A stretch of 50,404 bases of DNA, taken from positions 1,948,817-1,999,220 of the forward strand of contig CP070651.1 in NCBI GenBank assembly GCA_020354625.1, in the 5' to 3' direction. This document shows positions 1-8,048 of this stretch, one piece after another. Under the pieces are notes generated by a model. That model searched no databases, was not told where the DNA came from, and saw only the letters and a list, made by a program, of their open reading frames with translations. The stretch's first letter is position 1. Each line of letters opens with the position of its first letter. A program made the translations under genes and the position numbers. This stretch comes from Trueperaceae bacterium. Lineage in GTDB: Bacteria; Deinococcota; Deinococci; Deinococcales; Trueperaceae.

Positions 1-1
1 A

Positions 2-142
2 GCGCAACCCCACGAGCCGGATGTATCGGCGCTCATGCGCATCTGCGATGTTCATTCGGTCCCACTAGCGACCAACCTCGGCACCGCAGAGGCGATCGTA
101 GCGTGGCTCGAAGAGCAACAAAAGGGCGGGGATGGGTTATGA
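2..142 (+). CDS. mgsA: Methylglyoxal synthase, C-terminal fragment (cut by window edge)
   Basis: Reading from base 2 gives 46 codons ending in TGA at 140-142. The peptide contains [17 protein letters not shown] followed by [13 protein letters not shown], which matches the conserved C-terminal part of methylglyoxal synthase (the H-D-V-x-A-L and P-x-A-T-N-x-x-T-A segments). The family converts dihydroxyacetone phosphate to methylglyoxal and phosphate in the cytoplasm. The N-terminal two thirds, including the catalytic aspartates, lie outside the window. The last four residues (GDGL) and the stop codon are encoded by the first units of a heptanucleotide repeat array, so the array has grown into, or replaced, the native end of the gene. 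Identification rests on a short fragment but the motif match is good. Confidence 0.78.
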   Translation, partial: AQPHEPDVSALMRICDVHSVPLATNLGTAEAIVAWLEEQQKGGDGL

Positions 143-158
143 GTAATGAGTGATGGGT
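131..158 (+). repeat. Heptanucleotide repeat array (NATGRGT), left arm
   Basis: Four uninterrupted 7-bp units (GATGGGT, TATGAGT, AATGAGT, GATGGGT) follow the consensus NATGRGT. They overlap the stop codon of the mgsA fragment. The complementary array lies at 249-323, so the two could form an imperfect hairpin with about 90 nt between the arms. Confidence 0.85.
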
Positions 159-248
159 GCTGCGAAATTTGCGGCTGACCATGTCTACTTTTACACTTGC
201 GGCTTTGAACCAACGCGCTCCAGTATCGCTTTCTTTCGAGATTGCCCC

Positions 249-323
249 ACGCATCACCCATTCCCGTTTACTCATTACCGTCCAACCGGGATCCTACTCA
301 TAACTCATCACTGCTCACTCGTT
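249..323 (-). repeat. Heptanucleotide repeat array, inverted right arm downstream of ppk1
   Basis: Units on the plus strand read ACGCATC, ACCCATT, (degenerate), ACTCATT, then after about 19 nt ACTCATA, ACTCATC and two decayed units. They are the reverse complement of the NATGRGT consensus of the array at 131-158. The array lies between mgsA and the 3' end of the minus-strand ppk1 gene. No gene or clear terminator is visible in the rest of 143-338. Confidence 0.75.
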
Positions 324-338
324 CCTGCCCGCTTCGCT

Positions 339-2405
339 CTAGGGGCTGAGCGCCAAGCGCCGTGCTGAGATCTCGAGGAGTTTATCCTGGGCGTTGAGAC
401 GGTTCTGTCCCGGCTTGCGTTTAGGGTGACAATAGGTACCGTCAGACCTGAGAACACGTGCCTTTTCGTTATCCCTCAAGAGCAGGTCGAACACCTGCAT
501 GACCTTTTTCTTGAGGCGCGGTTCCTCGAGGGGAAAGATCGTTTCGATGCGTCCATTCAAGTTGCGCTGCATCCAGTCGGCTGAACCGAGATAGAGATTC
601 TCTTCTCCCCCATGGCGGAAATAAAAGGCACGAGAGTGCTCCAAAAAGCGCCCCACCACGCTGCGCACGTGGATGTTTTCGCTCACGCCTTCGACCCCCG
701 GACGCAAGCAGCAGATCCCACGAACCACGAGATCGATCTTGGTGCCGGCCCGCGACGCGCGGTAGAGCGCCCGGATGACTTCAGGATCGACGAGCGAGTT
801 CATCTTGGCGATGATGTGGGCCTCGTCACCAGCCTTGGCCTGTTTGGTCTCCCGGTCGATCGCTTCGACGAGCTTGGTGCGAAGGGTATCCGGCGCCACC
901 CAGAGCTTGCGCCAACTCTTCTGTTTGGAAAACCCTGTGAGATAGTTGAAAAGCTCCGAGCTGTCCGCCGTTAGATCAGGATCGCAAGAGAGGAGCGCCA
1001 TATCGGTGTACTGCGTGCTGGTGCCGGGGTTGTAGTTACCGGTACCCAAGTGCACGTAGCGGCGAATCTCGTTGCCTTCTCGACGCACGATCAGCAACGA
1101 TTTACAGTGCGTTTTCAGCCCGGGAACCCCGTAGACCACATGCACCCCGGCCCGCTCGAGCTCGCGCGCCCAAACGATGTTGTTCTCCTCGTCGAAACGG
1201 GCTTTGAGCTCTACCAATGCGGTCACCAACTTGCCGTTGCCGGCAGCTTTGGCGAGCGCAGCAACTACGGGCGAATGGCGCCCCACCCGGTAGAGGGTCT
1301 GTTTGATCGCCAACACGTCAGGATCATCCGCCGCCTCTTCGAGCATGTTGAGAACGGCATCGAAATCGTGAAACGGGTGATGGATGAAGACGTCCTGCTT
1401 TTGAACGGCATCAAAAACACTCGACTCGTTGCGGTACTCGGTGGGCAACCGGGTGACGAAGGGTTCGTCACGGAGCTCAGGCACTCCGAGGCTTGCCAGC
1501 TCCATGAAGTCTCCCACGCTCAAGTGCTTGGGTACGGCATACACATCGTCGGCGGTAAGGCCGAGGGTGTTGCGCAGGTATTGCAACCACAGCTTCGGCA
1601 TTTCGGCGCTGACCTCGAGGCGAACCGCATCACCCCAGCGCCGCCGGCGCACCTCGTCTTCGATCACTTGCAGAAGATCGTCGGCTTCATCTTCAGCGAT
1701 CTCGATGTCGGCATTGCGCGTAATGCGGAACCCGTGTAACCGCTTTACTTCATGCCCCGGAAATAGCGCTCCCACCTCTGTTTTGATGATGTCTTCGAGG
1801 GTAACAAACCGATAGCTCTTACCCGGCAAGCGAAAAAAGCGAGGCAGCACGCTCGGCACCTGGATCACGGCCAGTTTCGTCTCGGAGCGCTCCGGATCGA
1901 AGACCTCCAGGAGCAGCGAAAAGCTCAAGTTCGGAAGTCTGGGAAACGGATGGCTCGAGTCGACCGCGAGCGGTGTGAGAACCGGAAAGACCTCCTGGTG
2001 GAAATACTGCTCGATTGCCAGCTTGTCGGTCGCGCTCAGCTCAGTCAACGGCACCAATGCGATTCCACGGGACTCGAGCGCAGGGAGGATGTCCAGGCAG
2101 AGTACTCGCTGGTGCTCGAGAATCACTGGGTGAAGGTGGTCAGAGATCGCTTGCAGCTGCTCATCGGGCGTCATCCCATCGGCTGTTCGGCGCCCGATCC
2201 CGGCCGCAACCTGCTCTTTGAGGCCCGCGTAGCGGATCATGATGAACTCATCGAGGTTGGTACTGAAAATCGCCAGAAACTTCAGACGCTCCAGCAACGG
2301 GTTGCGCTCATCTTTGGCTTCTTCGAGTACCCGTTCGTTGAACTTGAGCCACGACAACTCCCGGTTGAAGTAGTAGCGGGGATCCCGCAAATCGATCCTA
2401 GGCAT
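339..2405 (-). CDS. ppk1: Polyphosphate kinase 1
   Basis: The enzyme reversibly transfers the gamma-phosphate of ATP to a growing inorganic polyphosphate chain. The product of about 688 residues has the usual PPK1 length and layout: an N-terminal domain opening with YFNRELSWLKFNERVLEEA and NLDEFIMIR, a central domain, and two C-terminal phospholipase-D-like domains. The expected autophosphorylated histidine lies in GLKTHCKSLLIVRR near residue 430, and the second conserved histidine in RFLEHSRAFYF near residue 590. Two adjacent ATG codons begin the ORF; the second (2405) is better spaced from the AAAGGA upstream. The gene stands alone between two heptanucleotide repeat arrays. A polyphosphate-consuming glucokinase is encoded in the same window near 48.3 kb. 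Confidence 0.97.
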   Translation of the reverse strand: MPRIDLRDPRYYFNRELSWLKFNERVLEEAKDERNPLLERLKFLAIFSTNLDEFIMIRYAGLKEQVAAGIGRRTADGMTPDEQLQAISDHLHPVILEHQRVLCLDILPALESRGIALVPLTELSATDKLAIEQYFHQEVFPVLTPLAVDSSHPFPRLPNLSFSLLLEVFDPERSETKLAVIQVPSVLPRFFRLPGKSYRFVTLEDIIKTEVGALFPGHEVKRLHGFRITRNADIEIAEDEADDLLQVIEDEVRRRRWGDAVRLEVSAEMPKLWLQYLRNTLGLTADDVYAVPKHLSVGDFMELASLGVPELRDEPFVTRLPTEYRNESSVFDAVQKQDVFIHHPFHDFDAVLNMLEEAADDPDVLAIKQTLYRVGRHSPVVAALAKAAGNGKLVTALVELKARFDEENNIVWARELERAGVHVVYGVPGLKTHCKSLLIVRREGNEIRRYVHLGTGNYNPGTSTQYTDMALLSCDPDLTADSSELFNYLTGFSKQKSWRKLWVAPDTLRTKLVEAIDRETKQAKAGDEAHIIAKMNSLVDPEVIRALYRASRAGTKIDLVVRGICCLRPGVEGVSENIHVRSVVGRFLEHSRAFYFRHGGEENLYLGSADWMQRNLNGRIETIFPLEEPRLKKKVMQVFDLLLRDNEKARVLRSDGTYCHPKRKPGQNRLNAQDKLLEISARRLALSP

Positions 2406-2473
2406 CATTCATCCTTTACATCAAAGCATCGCGTTACGTTAAGTGAGCTTCAGAAACTCAGTCAAAAAAGCAT

Positions 2474-2628
2474 CTGAGTAATGAGTAAACAGTGATGAGT
2501 TATGAGTTGAGGGTGATGGGTCATGAGTGATGGGTCATGAGTTCTGCAAAAGTCACAGCCAAGCCCGTCTGCTCCAACCGTTGCTTCTGAAAGAAAGGTG
2601 ATGGGTGATGGGTAATGAGTAATGGGCG
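2474..2628 (+). repeat. Heptanucleotide repeat arrays upstream of ppk1 (two blocks)
   Basis: Ten consecutive 7-bp units run in register from 2474 to 2543 (for example ATGAGTA, ATGAGTT twice, ATGGGTC, ATGAGTG), and a second block of five units runs from 2594 to 2628 (ATGGGTG, ATGGGTA, ATGAGTA and so on). They share the rTGrGTn consensus of the array at 131-158. The block lies in the 477-bp non-coding gap between ppk1 and the phosphatase gene; the remaining sequence of this gap shows no gene that I can support. Confidence 0.88.
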
Positions 2629-2722
2629 TTGCGAACAGTCGCGACCTTAGCCCGCCTCCATCTACTGATTGCGTCCAGCCAAGGATGCTCCCGCCTTCTC
2701 CCATGTTCGATGGTGACCCACG

Positions 2723-2799
2723 CATTCCCCATTCCCCATTACGCATTACCATATTCTCCGTTGCCCCACTCATCACTCATAACTCATCTCTCATCACCC
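2723..2799 (-). repeat. Heptanucleotide repeat arrays, inverted arm
   Basis: Plus-strand units CATTCCC (twice), CATTACG, CATTACC at 2723-2750 and CCACTCA, TCACTCA, TAACTCA, TCTCTCA, TCACCCT at 2765-2799 are reverse complements of the arrays at 2474-2628. The two arms enclose about 95 nt of unique sequence (2629-2722). The layout matches that at 131-323, suggesting two copies of one composite element on either side of ppk1. Confidence 0.85.
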
Positions 2800-2882
2800 T
2801 CAAGATCTTCCGGTCGTTTTTATCGAGATTCGTTCTCTGCACGCTGCCTTCAAAGGATAGCAGCTGTTCCTGACGCGTTTTG

Positions 2883-3644
2883 TTAGCTGAGCTCGAACAC
2901 GAAGCCCGGCCCTCCACGGTACAACCCGCCATCCACGTTGATGCACAAGCCGCCGTGATAGCTGCGGGCCTCACGAACCTGCTCCGGCTTGAGTAGAGAA
3001 AACTTGTCGACGGGGGTGTGACCGTGTACCAGGCGCCGGCCACCAAACCTCTGCAGGTAGCGCCGGGCCAGTTTGCGACCTCCCGCTTCAAAACCCCCAT
3101 GCTCACTGAAAGCCTCGAGGAGCTTGTTCAGCTCGTCCGGCCCGGCATCGCCGAGAATGCGCCTGAAAGAGGCATTGACCTCCTCGACGGTCTGGCCGTA
3201 GTCCAGATAGAGCTCGGCATCGGCGTGCAAGAAGAGCGTCTGCCGCTCGAGGTGCATGGCCGGCAAACTTTGAAACCAATCGATATGACGTGGTTCGAGG
3301 CTGACGAGGTCGCGGGGCTCGCCCCCGTTACGCTGCCACGACTCCAGCATGGTTTCACCGAACTCGTCTTGATACGCCGGAAACTTGTACGCCGCCACCA
3401 TAAGGAGCTCGTGATTGCCGACGAGGGACATCACGCGTCCGCCGGCCGAAGCCGCCTCCCGCTCGAGCCGCATCGCCAACTCGACCGCGCGAAGGCCATC
3501 CGTTCCGCGATCCACAAAATCCCCGATGAAGAGGAGCTCCGCCTCGCCCCCGGCCCAACTCAAATCGGGCGTCAACAGCTCCTTGGCTTGCAGGAGTTCG
3601 ACGAGCCTGTCGAACTGCCCGTGAATGTCGCCGACGATATACAT
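2883..3644 (-). CDS. PPP-family metallophosphoesterase (Ser/Thr phosphatase or ApaH-like)
   Basis: The 253-residue product carries the metal-binding motifs of the calcineurin-like PPP superfamily in order: GDIHGQ at residues 5-10, GDFVDRG at 41-47, GNHE at 76-79 and VHGHTP near 205-210. Such enzymes use a dinuclear metal centre to hydrolyse phosphoserine/threonine or, in the ApaH branch, symmetrical dinucleoside tetraphosphates. The sequence does not decide between these substrates. There is no signal peptide, so it should be cytoplasmic. It starts at ATG with a weak GAAGAAG upstream, and is 63 bp after the OsmC gene on the same strand, so the two may share a transcript. Confidence 0.88.
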   Translation of the reverse strand: MYIVGDIHGQFDRLVELLQAKELLTPDLSWAGGEAELLFIGDFVDRGTDGLRAVELAMRLEREAASAGGRVMSLVGNHELLMVAAYKFPAYQDEFGETMLESWQRNGGEPRDLVSLEPRHIDWFQSLPAMHLERQTLFLHADAELYLDYGQTVEEVNASFRRILGDAGPDELNKLLEAFSEHGGFEAGGRKLARRYLQRFGGRRLVHGHTPVDKFSLLKPEQVREARSYHGGLCINVDGGLYRGGPGFVFELS

Positions 3645-3707
3645 CTTCTTCGTTCTACACCCGGCTCAGCAGCTACCGTTGGACACGATGTGAGATTGCA
3701 AGCAGTT

Positions 3708-4130
3708 CTACACTTCCTGCTCGTGCTCGAGCACCACCTCGAAGCTGATTTCGGCTGTGAGGCTGGCGGCCACCGAACAGTACTTGGTCATCGCCAACTC
3801 CACGAAGCGGTCGGCGTTTCTCTGGTCGAGTCCGGGTGCGTCGATGAAGTGCTTGGCATGAATGGTCGTGTAACAGGAAGGGAGACTCTCCGATCGTTCG
3901 CCTTCGAGCTCCACACGGTAACCCTGAACGATGAGACGGCGTTTACGAAGCATCTCCACGATATCGAAAGCCGAACAGGCGCCGAGCGCGTTGAGCAGGA
4001 GCTGCATGGGGCGCATCCCGGTCGGGTGTTCCGGTTCGGCGTCGATCATGACGCGGTGCCCGTTGGACGTAATGCCCACAAACCGCTTATCGAGGATGTG
4101 ATGAACGGTGGTTGAGTGTGTCTTCGCCAT
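3708..4130 (-). CDS. OsmC family protein
   Basis: This 140-residue protein matches the OsmC/Ohr fold family in length and in its two conserved cysteines: Cys52 in ALGACSAFDIV and Cys118 in KYCSVAASL. Members reduce organic hydroperoxides with a thiol pair or act in general stress protection. The N-terminus (THSTTVHHILDKRFVG...NGHRVMIDAEPE) looks like the YhfA/YkcA-like OsmC branch rather than Ohr, so a specific peroxidase role is not certain. The start is ATG with no clear Shine-Dalgarno sequence. It is divergent from the 5-formyltetrahydrofolate cyclo-ligase gene. Confidence 0.9.
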   Translation of the reverse strand: MAKTHSTTVHHILDKRFVGITSNGHRVMIDAEPEHPTGMRPMQLLLNALGACSAFDIVEMLRKRRLIVQGYRVELEGERSESLPSCYTTIHAKHFIDAPGLDQRNADRFVELAMTKYCSVAASLTAEISFEVVLEHEQEV

Positions 4131-4231
4131 ATTTCAAACCACGCTTTGGAACCCTATGTACCTGCTCGAGGTGTGCGAGGGCTCTTGGAGTGTATTTTAG
4201 GATGCTATCACAACGGCGACCCACAGACTTT

Positions 4232-4240
4232 TGCCATACT
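4232..4240 (+). promoter_or_regulatory. Extended -10 promoter giving a probable leaderless mRNA
   Basis: TGCCATACT is an extended -10 element that ends 6 nt before the GTG at 4247. There is no Shine-Dalgarno sequence before this GTG and no convincing -35 box. The spacing would put the transcription start at or next to the start codon. Confidence 0.4.
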
Positions 4241-4246
4241 GGGTTC

Positions 4247-4852
4247 GTGCTCGAGCCGCTGCCCGCTCCACCACCCACCCACGCCCCGAAGGCCGCCTGG
4301 CGGGCCTGGGCCAGGCGGGTCCGCGCGCAGGAGGTGACTACCGAGCACAACCGCGAGGTGGCCAACGCGCTCATCGCCTGGCCTCCGTACCGGAGAGCGC
4401 AGCGAGTGCTGATCTACCTGCCATTCGGCAGCGAGGTAAAGCTGAACGACCTGCTGGTCGAAACCGGCAAGTCTTTCTACCTGACCCGGACCTGGGAGAC
4501 GGCCGACCGGGGCCTTACCGTCCACCGACTCGATTGGAATCGTTTGGAAACACACCGCTTCGGCTACCTGCAACCCGCCGCATCCACGGAGGTCGTGCCC
4601 CCAAAGGAGATCGAGCTGGCGCTCGTCCCCGGGCTTACTTTCGATCTACTCGGAACCCGGCTCGGATACGGGCAAGGATACTACGACCGGTTCCTGCCAC
4701 AACTCCGCGGCGAGGTGCCGCGGGTCGGGGTCACCCTGGATGCGCTGGTGGTGCCACAGCTACCGAGAGACGTCTTCGACGTGCCGGTCACGTACCTCGC
4801 CACCGAGAGCGGCGTGAGGCAGATAGTCGGGGAAGCTGAAACGGAAACGTGA
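4247..4852 (+). CDS. 5-formyltetrahydrofolate cyclo-ligase
   Basis: The enzyme converts 5-formyltetrahydrofolate to 5,10-methenyltetrahydrofolate using ATP. The family signature LGYGQGYYDR is at about residues 139-148, preceded by the substrate-loop region ELALVPGLTFDLLGTR. The reading frame is open from 4112, and ATG at 4202 is possible, but I prefer GTG at 4247: it gives a 201-residue product of normal family length beginning just before the basic helix KAAWRAWARRVRAQEV, and an extended -10 box sits 6 nt upstream. The gene is convergent with the ABC permease gene to its right, with only 4 bp between the stop codons. Confidence 0.92.
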   Translation: MLEPLPAPPPTHAPKAAWRAWARRVRAQEVTTEHNREVANALIAWPPYRRAQRVLIYLPFGSEVKLNDLLVETGKSFYLTRTWETADRGLTVHRLDWNRLETHRFGYLQPAASTEVVPPKEIELALVPGLTFDLLGTRLGYGQGYYDRFLPQLRGEVPRVGVTLDALVVPQLPRDVFDVPVTYLATESGVRQIVGEAETET

Positions 4853-4856
4853 CGCC

Positions 4857-5720
4857 TCACCCTTTGGTTCCGGTGAGAACGATCCCCTCGATGATGTGCC
4901 TCTGAAAGACGAAAAAGACGATCAGAACCGGCACGATGGCCATAGCGTTGGTGGCCATGATCAGGTGCCAGGCAGTCCCCGCCTCCCCCGAAAAGAGGGC
5001 GACGCCGACCGGCAGGGTCCGCATATCGGGCGACTTGGCGATGATGAGCGGCCAGAGAAAGGCGTTCCAGTTGCCGATGAAGGCGAAGATGCCGAGCGCC
5101 GCCAAGGCCGGCCGCACCAGCGGCAGGCCGATGTACCAAAAGAGGCCGAACTCGTTGATGCCGTCGACCCGCGCGGCGTCGAAGAGGTCGCGGGGCAACG
5201 TCTCGAAGAACTGCCGCATCAGAAAGACCCCGAAGGCGGGAATCAAGCCTGGAAAGGCGATGCCCCAGTAGCTGTTCACCCAGCCGAAGTCGGCCGAGAT
5301 CACAAACCAAGGAATCACCAGCATCTCGGTGGGGATCATCAGGGTGGCCAGGATGAGGATGAAGATCAGGGTGCGCCCGGGGAACCGCAGCCGGGTAAGC
5401 GTGTAACCGACCAGCGAGCAGAAGAAGAGGACCGAGGCGGTGGTGGCCACGGCGACGAGGAGGCTGTTGAAGAACCAGCGCGGGAAGTCGGTGTCGAACA
5501 GGACCTCGCGAAAGTTGGCCAGCATCCACTGGGTGGGCCAGAAGTTGAAGCGGAAGATCTCGCGAGCGTCTTTGAAGGCGCTGAGGACCATCCAGAGGAA
5601 GGGGAAGACCATCACGGTGGTACCGAGCGCCAGCAAGGTGTAGGCCAAGATGGTGGTAGGACGCATTCGGAAGCGGCGTTGTGACCGCGGCGCGCTCCGT
5701 CTTTGGGTTCGAGTTGCCAT
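4857..5720 (-). CDS. Carbohydrate ABC transporter permease, MalG type (CUT1)
   Basis: The 287-residue membrane protein has about six predicted hydrophobic helices and the ABC-permease EAA loop (AARVDGINEFGLFWYIGLPLVRPAL) that contacts the ATPase. The family pairs with a MalF-type partner to import sugars or similar solutes. It is the last gene of a five-gene minus-strand operon, and its ATG overlaps the TGA of the preceding permease by one base (ATGA), indicating translational coupling. No ATPase gene accompanies it; CUT1 importers often share an MsmX/MsmK-type ATPase encoded elsewhere. Confidence 0.94.
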   Translation of the reverse strand: MATRTQRRSAPRSQRRFRMRPTTILAYTLLALGTTVMVFPFLWMVLSAFKDAREIFRFNFWPTQWMLANFREVLFDTDFPRWFFNSLLVAVATTASVLFFCSLVGYTLTRLRFPGRTLIFILILATLMIPTEMLVIPWFVISADFGWVNSYWGIAFPGLIPAFGVFLMRQFFETLPRDLFDAARVDGINEFGLFWYIGLPLVRPALAALGIFAFIGNWNAFLWPLIIAKSPDMRTLPVGVALFSGEAGTAWHLIMATNAMAIVPVLIVFFVFQRHIIEGIVLTGTKG

Positions 5721-6694
5721 CAGTACTCCACCCGCTTGGAGAAGAAGCGGAGTTGAACCAGCGTAACGATCATGATGAGCACAAACAGCAAGACCACCAC
5801 CGCAGCGGCGTAGCCGAGCCGGAAGCGCGCAAAGGCTTCCTGGTACATGTAGAGGGCGATCGTCAGCGTGCTGTTGAGCGGCCCGCCCTGATCGGTGAAG
5901 TTGATGTTCACCACCTCGTCGAAGAGCTGCAGGGCGTAGATGGTAGAGATGATGACCGAGAAGGCCATCACCGGGTTGAGCAGCGGCAGGGTGACATACC
6001 GAAAGAGGCTCCAGCTATTGGCCCCGTCGATCTTGGCGGCGTCGTAGTACATGCGGGGTATGCCTTGGAGCCCGGCCAGGAAGATGACGACCTGAAAGCC
6101 GAGCTGCTTCCAGACCACCACCACCGCGACCGCGAAGAGCGCCTGGTCGGGATCACCGAGAAAGGGCTGCGGGTCGATCACCAGCCACGGCAGACCACGC
6201 TCCTCCCAGAAGATGCTCCACTCGATGAGAAAGTTGTTGATGATGCCGAAGTTCTCGGAGTACATCCAGCCCCACACCCAGGCGACGGCCGCCGCGGGCG
6301 TGACGTAGGGGGCGAAGTAGATGGCCCGAAAGAGCGGGCGGAACACCGTGACGACGTTGAGTAAGAGGGCAATGCCGAGCCCGAGCACCAGCTGCGCGGG
6401 CACGATGATGGCCGCGTAGAGCAGGGTGTTCGTCAAAGCACGGTGCAGCTTGGAGTCGGCGAGCATGTCCCGGTAGTAGCCGGCCCCCAGAAACTCGCGC
6501 TGGGCCGGGTCGACGTGCCAGCTGAAAAGCGAGAGCCAGAAGGCCTGGAAGGCCGGCCAGATCCGTAAAAAGAGGTAGAAGATCAGCGGGATGAGCAAAA
6601 AAGCGTAGGCCCAGAGCGCCTCGCGGGTAGCGAGCGTCAGCTTGAAGCGCCGCGGTCTTGCGCCTATCTGCTCTTGCCCTCGTTTCGTCTGCAC
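5720..6694 (-). CDS. Carbohydrate ABC transporter permease, MalF type (CUT1)
   Basis: This 324-residue integral membrane protein has about six helices and the EAA loop AAKIDGANSWSLFRYVTLPLLNP. It forms the channel with the MalG-type protein encoded downstream. The ORF can be extended to ATG at 6754, but that start lies beyond an inverted repeat (6719-6748). I choose GTG at 6694, which follows AGGTGGG at Shine-Dalgarno distance and gives a basic N-terminus (QTKRGQEQIGARPRRFK) before the first helix. Substrate is not evident from sequence; the operon partners are a lyase and an amidohydrolase. Confidence 0.93.
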   Translation of the reverse strand: MQTKRGQEQIGARPRRFKLTLATREALWAYAFLLIPLIFYLFLRIWPAFQAFWLSLFSWHVDPAQREFLGAGYYRDMLADSKLHRALTNTLLYAAIIVPAQLVLGLGIALLLNVVTVFRPLFRAIYFAPYVTPAAAVAWVWGWMYSENFGIINNFLIEWSIFWEERGLPWLVIDPQPFLGDPDQALFAVAVVVVWKQLGFQVVIFLAGLQGIPRMYYDAAKIDGANSWSLFRYVTLPLLNPVMAFSVIISTIYALQLFDEVVNINFTDQGGPLNSTLTIALYMYQEAFARFRLGYAAAVVVLLFVLIMIVTLVQLRFFSKRVEY

Positions 6695-6718
6695 CTGTGA
6701 CCCACCTAGGTATGGTAG

Positions 6719-6748
6719 TTGGGTGATGGCCTTTAAGCCATCACCCAA
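6719..6748 (-). promoter_or_regulatory. Perfect 12-bp inverted repeat between binding-protein and permease genes
   Basis: TTGGGTGATGGC and its exact complement flank a 6-nt loop. The hairpin begins 40 nt after the stop of the binding-protein gene and ends 24 nt before the GTG of the first permease gene. There is no T run after it on the minus strand. As in other binding-protein operons, it may protect the 3' end of the binding-protein mRNA or reduce read-through, giving more binding protein than permease. The arm sequence resembles the GATGGGT heptad repeats near ppk1. Confidence 0.72.
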
Positions 6749-6787
6749 ACCCATCGGTTTACATACGCCTGTTTGTTATGCGTGCCC

Positions 6788-8044
6788 CTACTGGGCAAAC
6801 TGATCGAGGAGCGCCTGCTCCTCGGCAGCTGCCTGCAACCAGGAGGCTTCCGGGTCCACACCTTCGAGCACCACCCGATTCACGGCGTCCATGATGACGG
6901 CACGCTGCGCCGACTCGTCGACGAACGTGGTCGCGTGGGCGTACTCGAGCGAGCGGATGAAGGGTCCGAAGACGGGGTCGGCAGCCAGCTCGGGATCGGC
7001 GATCAGCGCCTGACGGGCCGGCAGCTCACCGACGACGTCGAGCCACAGCTCCATCGCCTCGGGGCTGGTCACATACTGCAAGAACTTGGCGGCCGCTTCG
7101 GTCTTGGCCGGATCCGCCAAGGCGTTGGGGGTCAGGCCGTTCATCCAGAAGGAGCCGAAGTTGGACTTCACGCCGCTCGGCCCCACCGGGAGCTCGGTGA
7201 CGCCCCATTCGAACTCGGCCGTGTTCTGGGTGGCGCCGATAGCGAAGGAACCGTCGAAGATCATGGCGATGTTTTGAAGGCTCCGGAAGCCCTCGCGATA
7301 GCCGCTGGTGCCGGGCACGAAATCGATCACGCCGAGCTCGTGCTCGGTGATGAGGCCGGTGTAGAACGCGAACGCCTCGATCCCCGCCTCGCTGTCGTAA
7401 AGAACCTCGGTGCCGTCGTCGCTATAGGGCGCGGTGCCGAACTGGCGGGTGAGGACCTCGCGGATCACGTGGTGTTCCTGCCCTTGAGGGGCAACACCCC
7501 AGCCGATCTGTTCAAAGCGTGGGCCGCGCTTGATGGTGAGCGCCTTGGCGATTTCGATAAACTCGTCCCAGGTGGCGGGCGGGCTGTCGTAGCCCGCTTC
7601 GGAGAGTAGGTCCTTGTTGTAGAAGAGCCCCAGGCTCCGCACCGCGGTGGGCAGGCCGTAGTAGGTGCCGCCCAGCTTCGCGGCCTGGGCCATGGGCACG
7701 AAGGTCGCGTCGAGCTCGGCAGCGTCGAAGAACTCCGCGGGGAGCGGCTCGACATACCCCGAGCGCTGCCAGGTCGGCAGCCAGCCGTAGAAGAGCTGCA
7801 CCACATCAGGGCCCTCGCCTGCCGGTAGCGAGGCCGCTACCTGCTGCTGGTAGGCGTCGTACGGGAAGGTCTCCTGGCGGACGACGATGTCCGGATTTTC
7901 GGCGTTGAACTGTTCGATGAGCTGCTCCATGGCATCGAAGCGCGCATCGAACTGGTACTGCCAGTAGAGGATCTCAACCTGGGCCGCCGCCAGCCCCGCC
8001 AACAGGACGGCCGCCACCAACATGGCTCTTACCAAGTGCTTCAT
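6788..8044 (-). CDS. Extracellular sugar-type ABC transporter substrate-binding protein
   Basis: The 418-residue protein starts with a Sec signal peptide (MKHLVRAMLVAAVLLAGLAAAQ, likely cleaved after the Ala triplet) and continues VEILYWQYQF, typical of family 1 (CUT1) solute-binding proteins. The internal segment ADPAKTEAAAKFLQYVTSPEAMELWL is the usual C-lobe signature. The ATG at 8044 is chosen over longer upstream ORF starts because AAGGGAG precedes it and the signal peptide begins there. It lies 4 bp downstream of the lyase gene, and the Shine-Dalgarno sequence overlaps the end of that gene. Ligand unknown. Confidence 0.95.
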   Translation of the reverse strand: MKHLVRAMLVAAVLLAGLAAAQVEILYWQYQFDARFDAMEQLIEQFNAENPDIVVRQETFPYDAYQQQVAASLPAGEGPDVVQLFYGWLPTWQRSGYVEPLPAEFFDAAELDATFVPMAQAAKLGGTYYGLPTAVRSLGLFYNKDLLSEAGYDSPPATWDEFIEIAKALTIKRGPRFEQIGWGVAPQGQEHHVIREVLTRQFGTAPYSDDGTEVLYDSEAGIEAFAFYTGLITEHELGVIDFVPGTSGYREGFRSLQNIAMIFDGSFAIGATQNTAEFEWGVTELPVGPSGVKSNFGSFWMNGLTPNALADPAKTEAAAKFLQYVTSPEAMELWLDVVGELPARQALIADPELAADPVFGPFIRSLEYAHATTFVDESAQRAVIMDAVNRVVLEGVDPEASWLQAAAEEQALLDQFAQ

Positions 8045-8048
8045 GACT

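Noticed and set aside
131-323. CRISPR array
   Set aside because: Units are only 7 bp, degenerate and contiguous, without spacers of constant length; they are short tandem repeats.
3018-4115. Long plus-strand ORF of 365 codons
   Set aside because: It lies opposite the phosphatase and OsmC genes, both of which have clear family motifs; its translation has no recognisable motif and looks like an antisense shadow of high-GC codons.
4896-5684. Plus-strand ORF of 262 codons rich in E, D, G and Q
   Set aside because: Antisense to the MalG-type permease; the odd composition is the complement of hydrophobic membrane codons.
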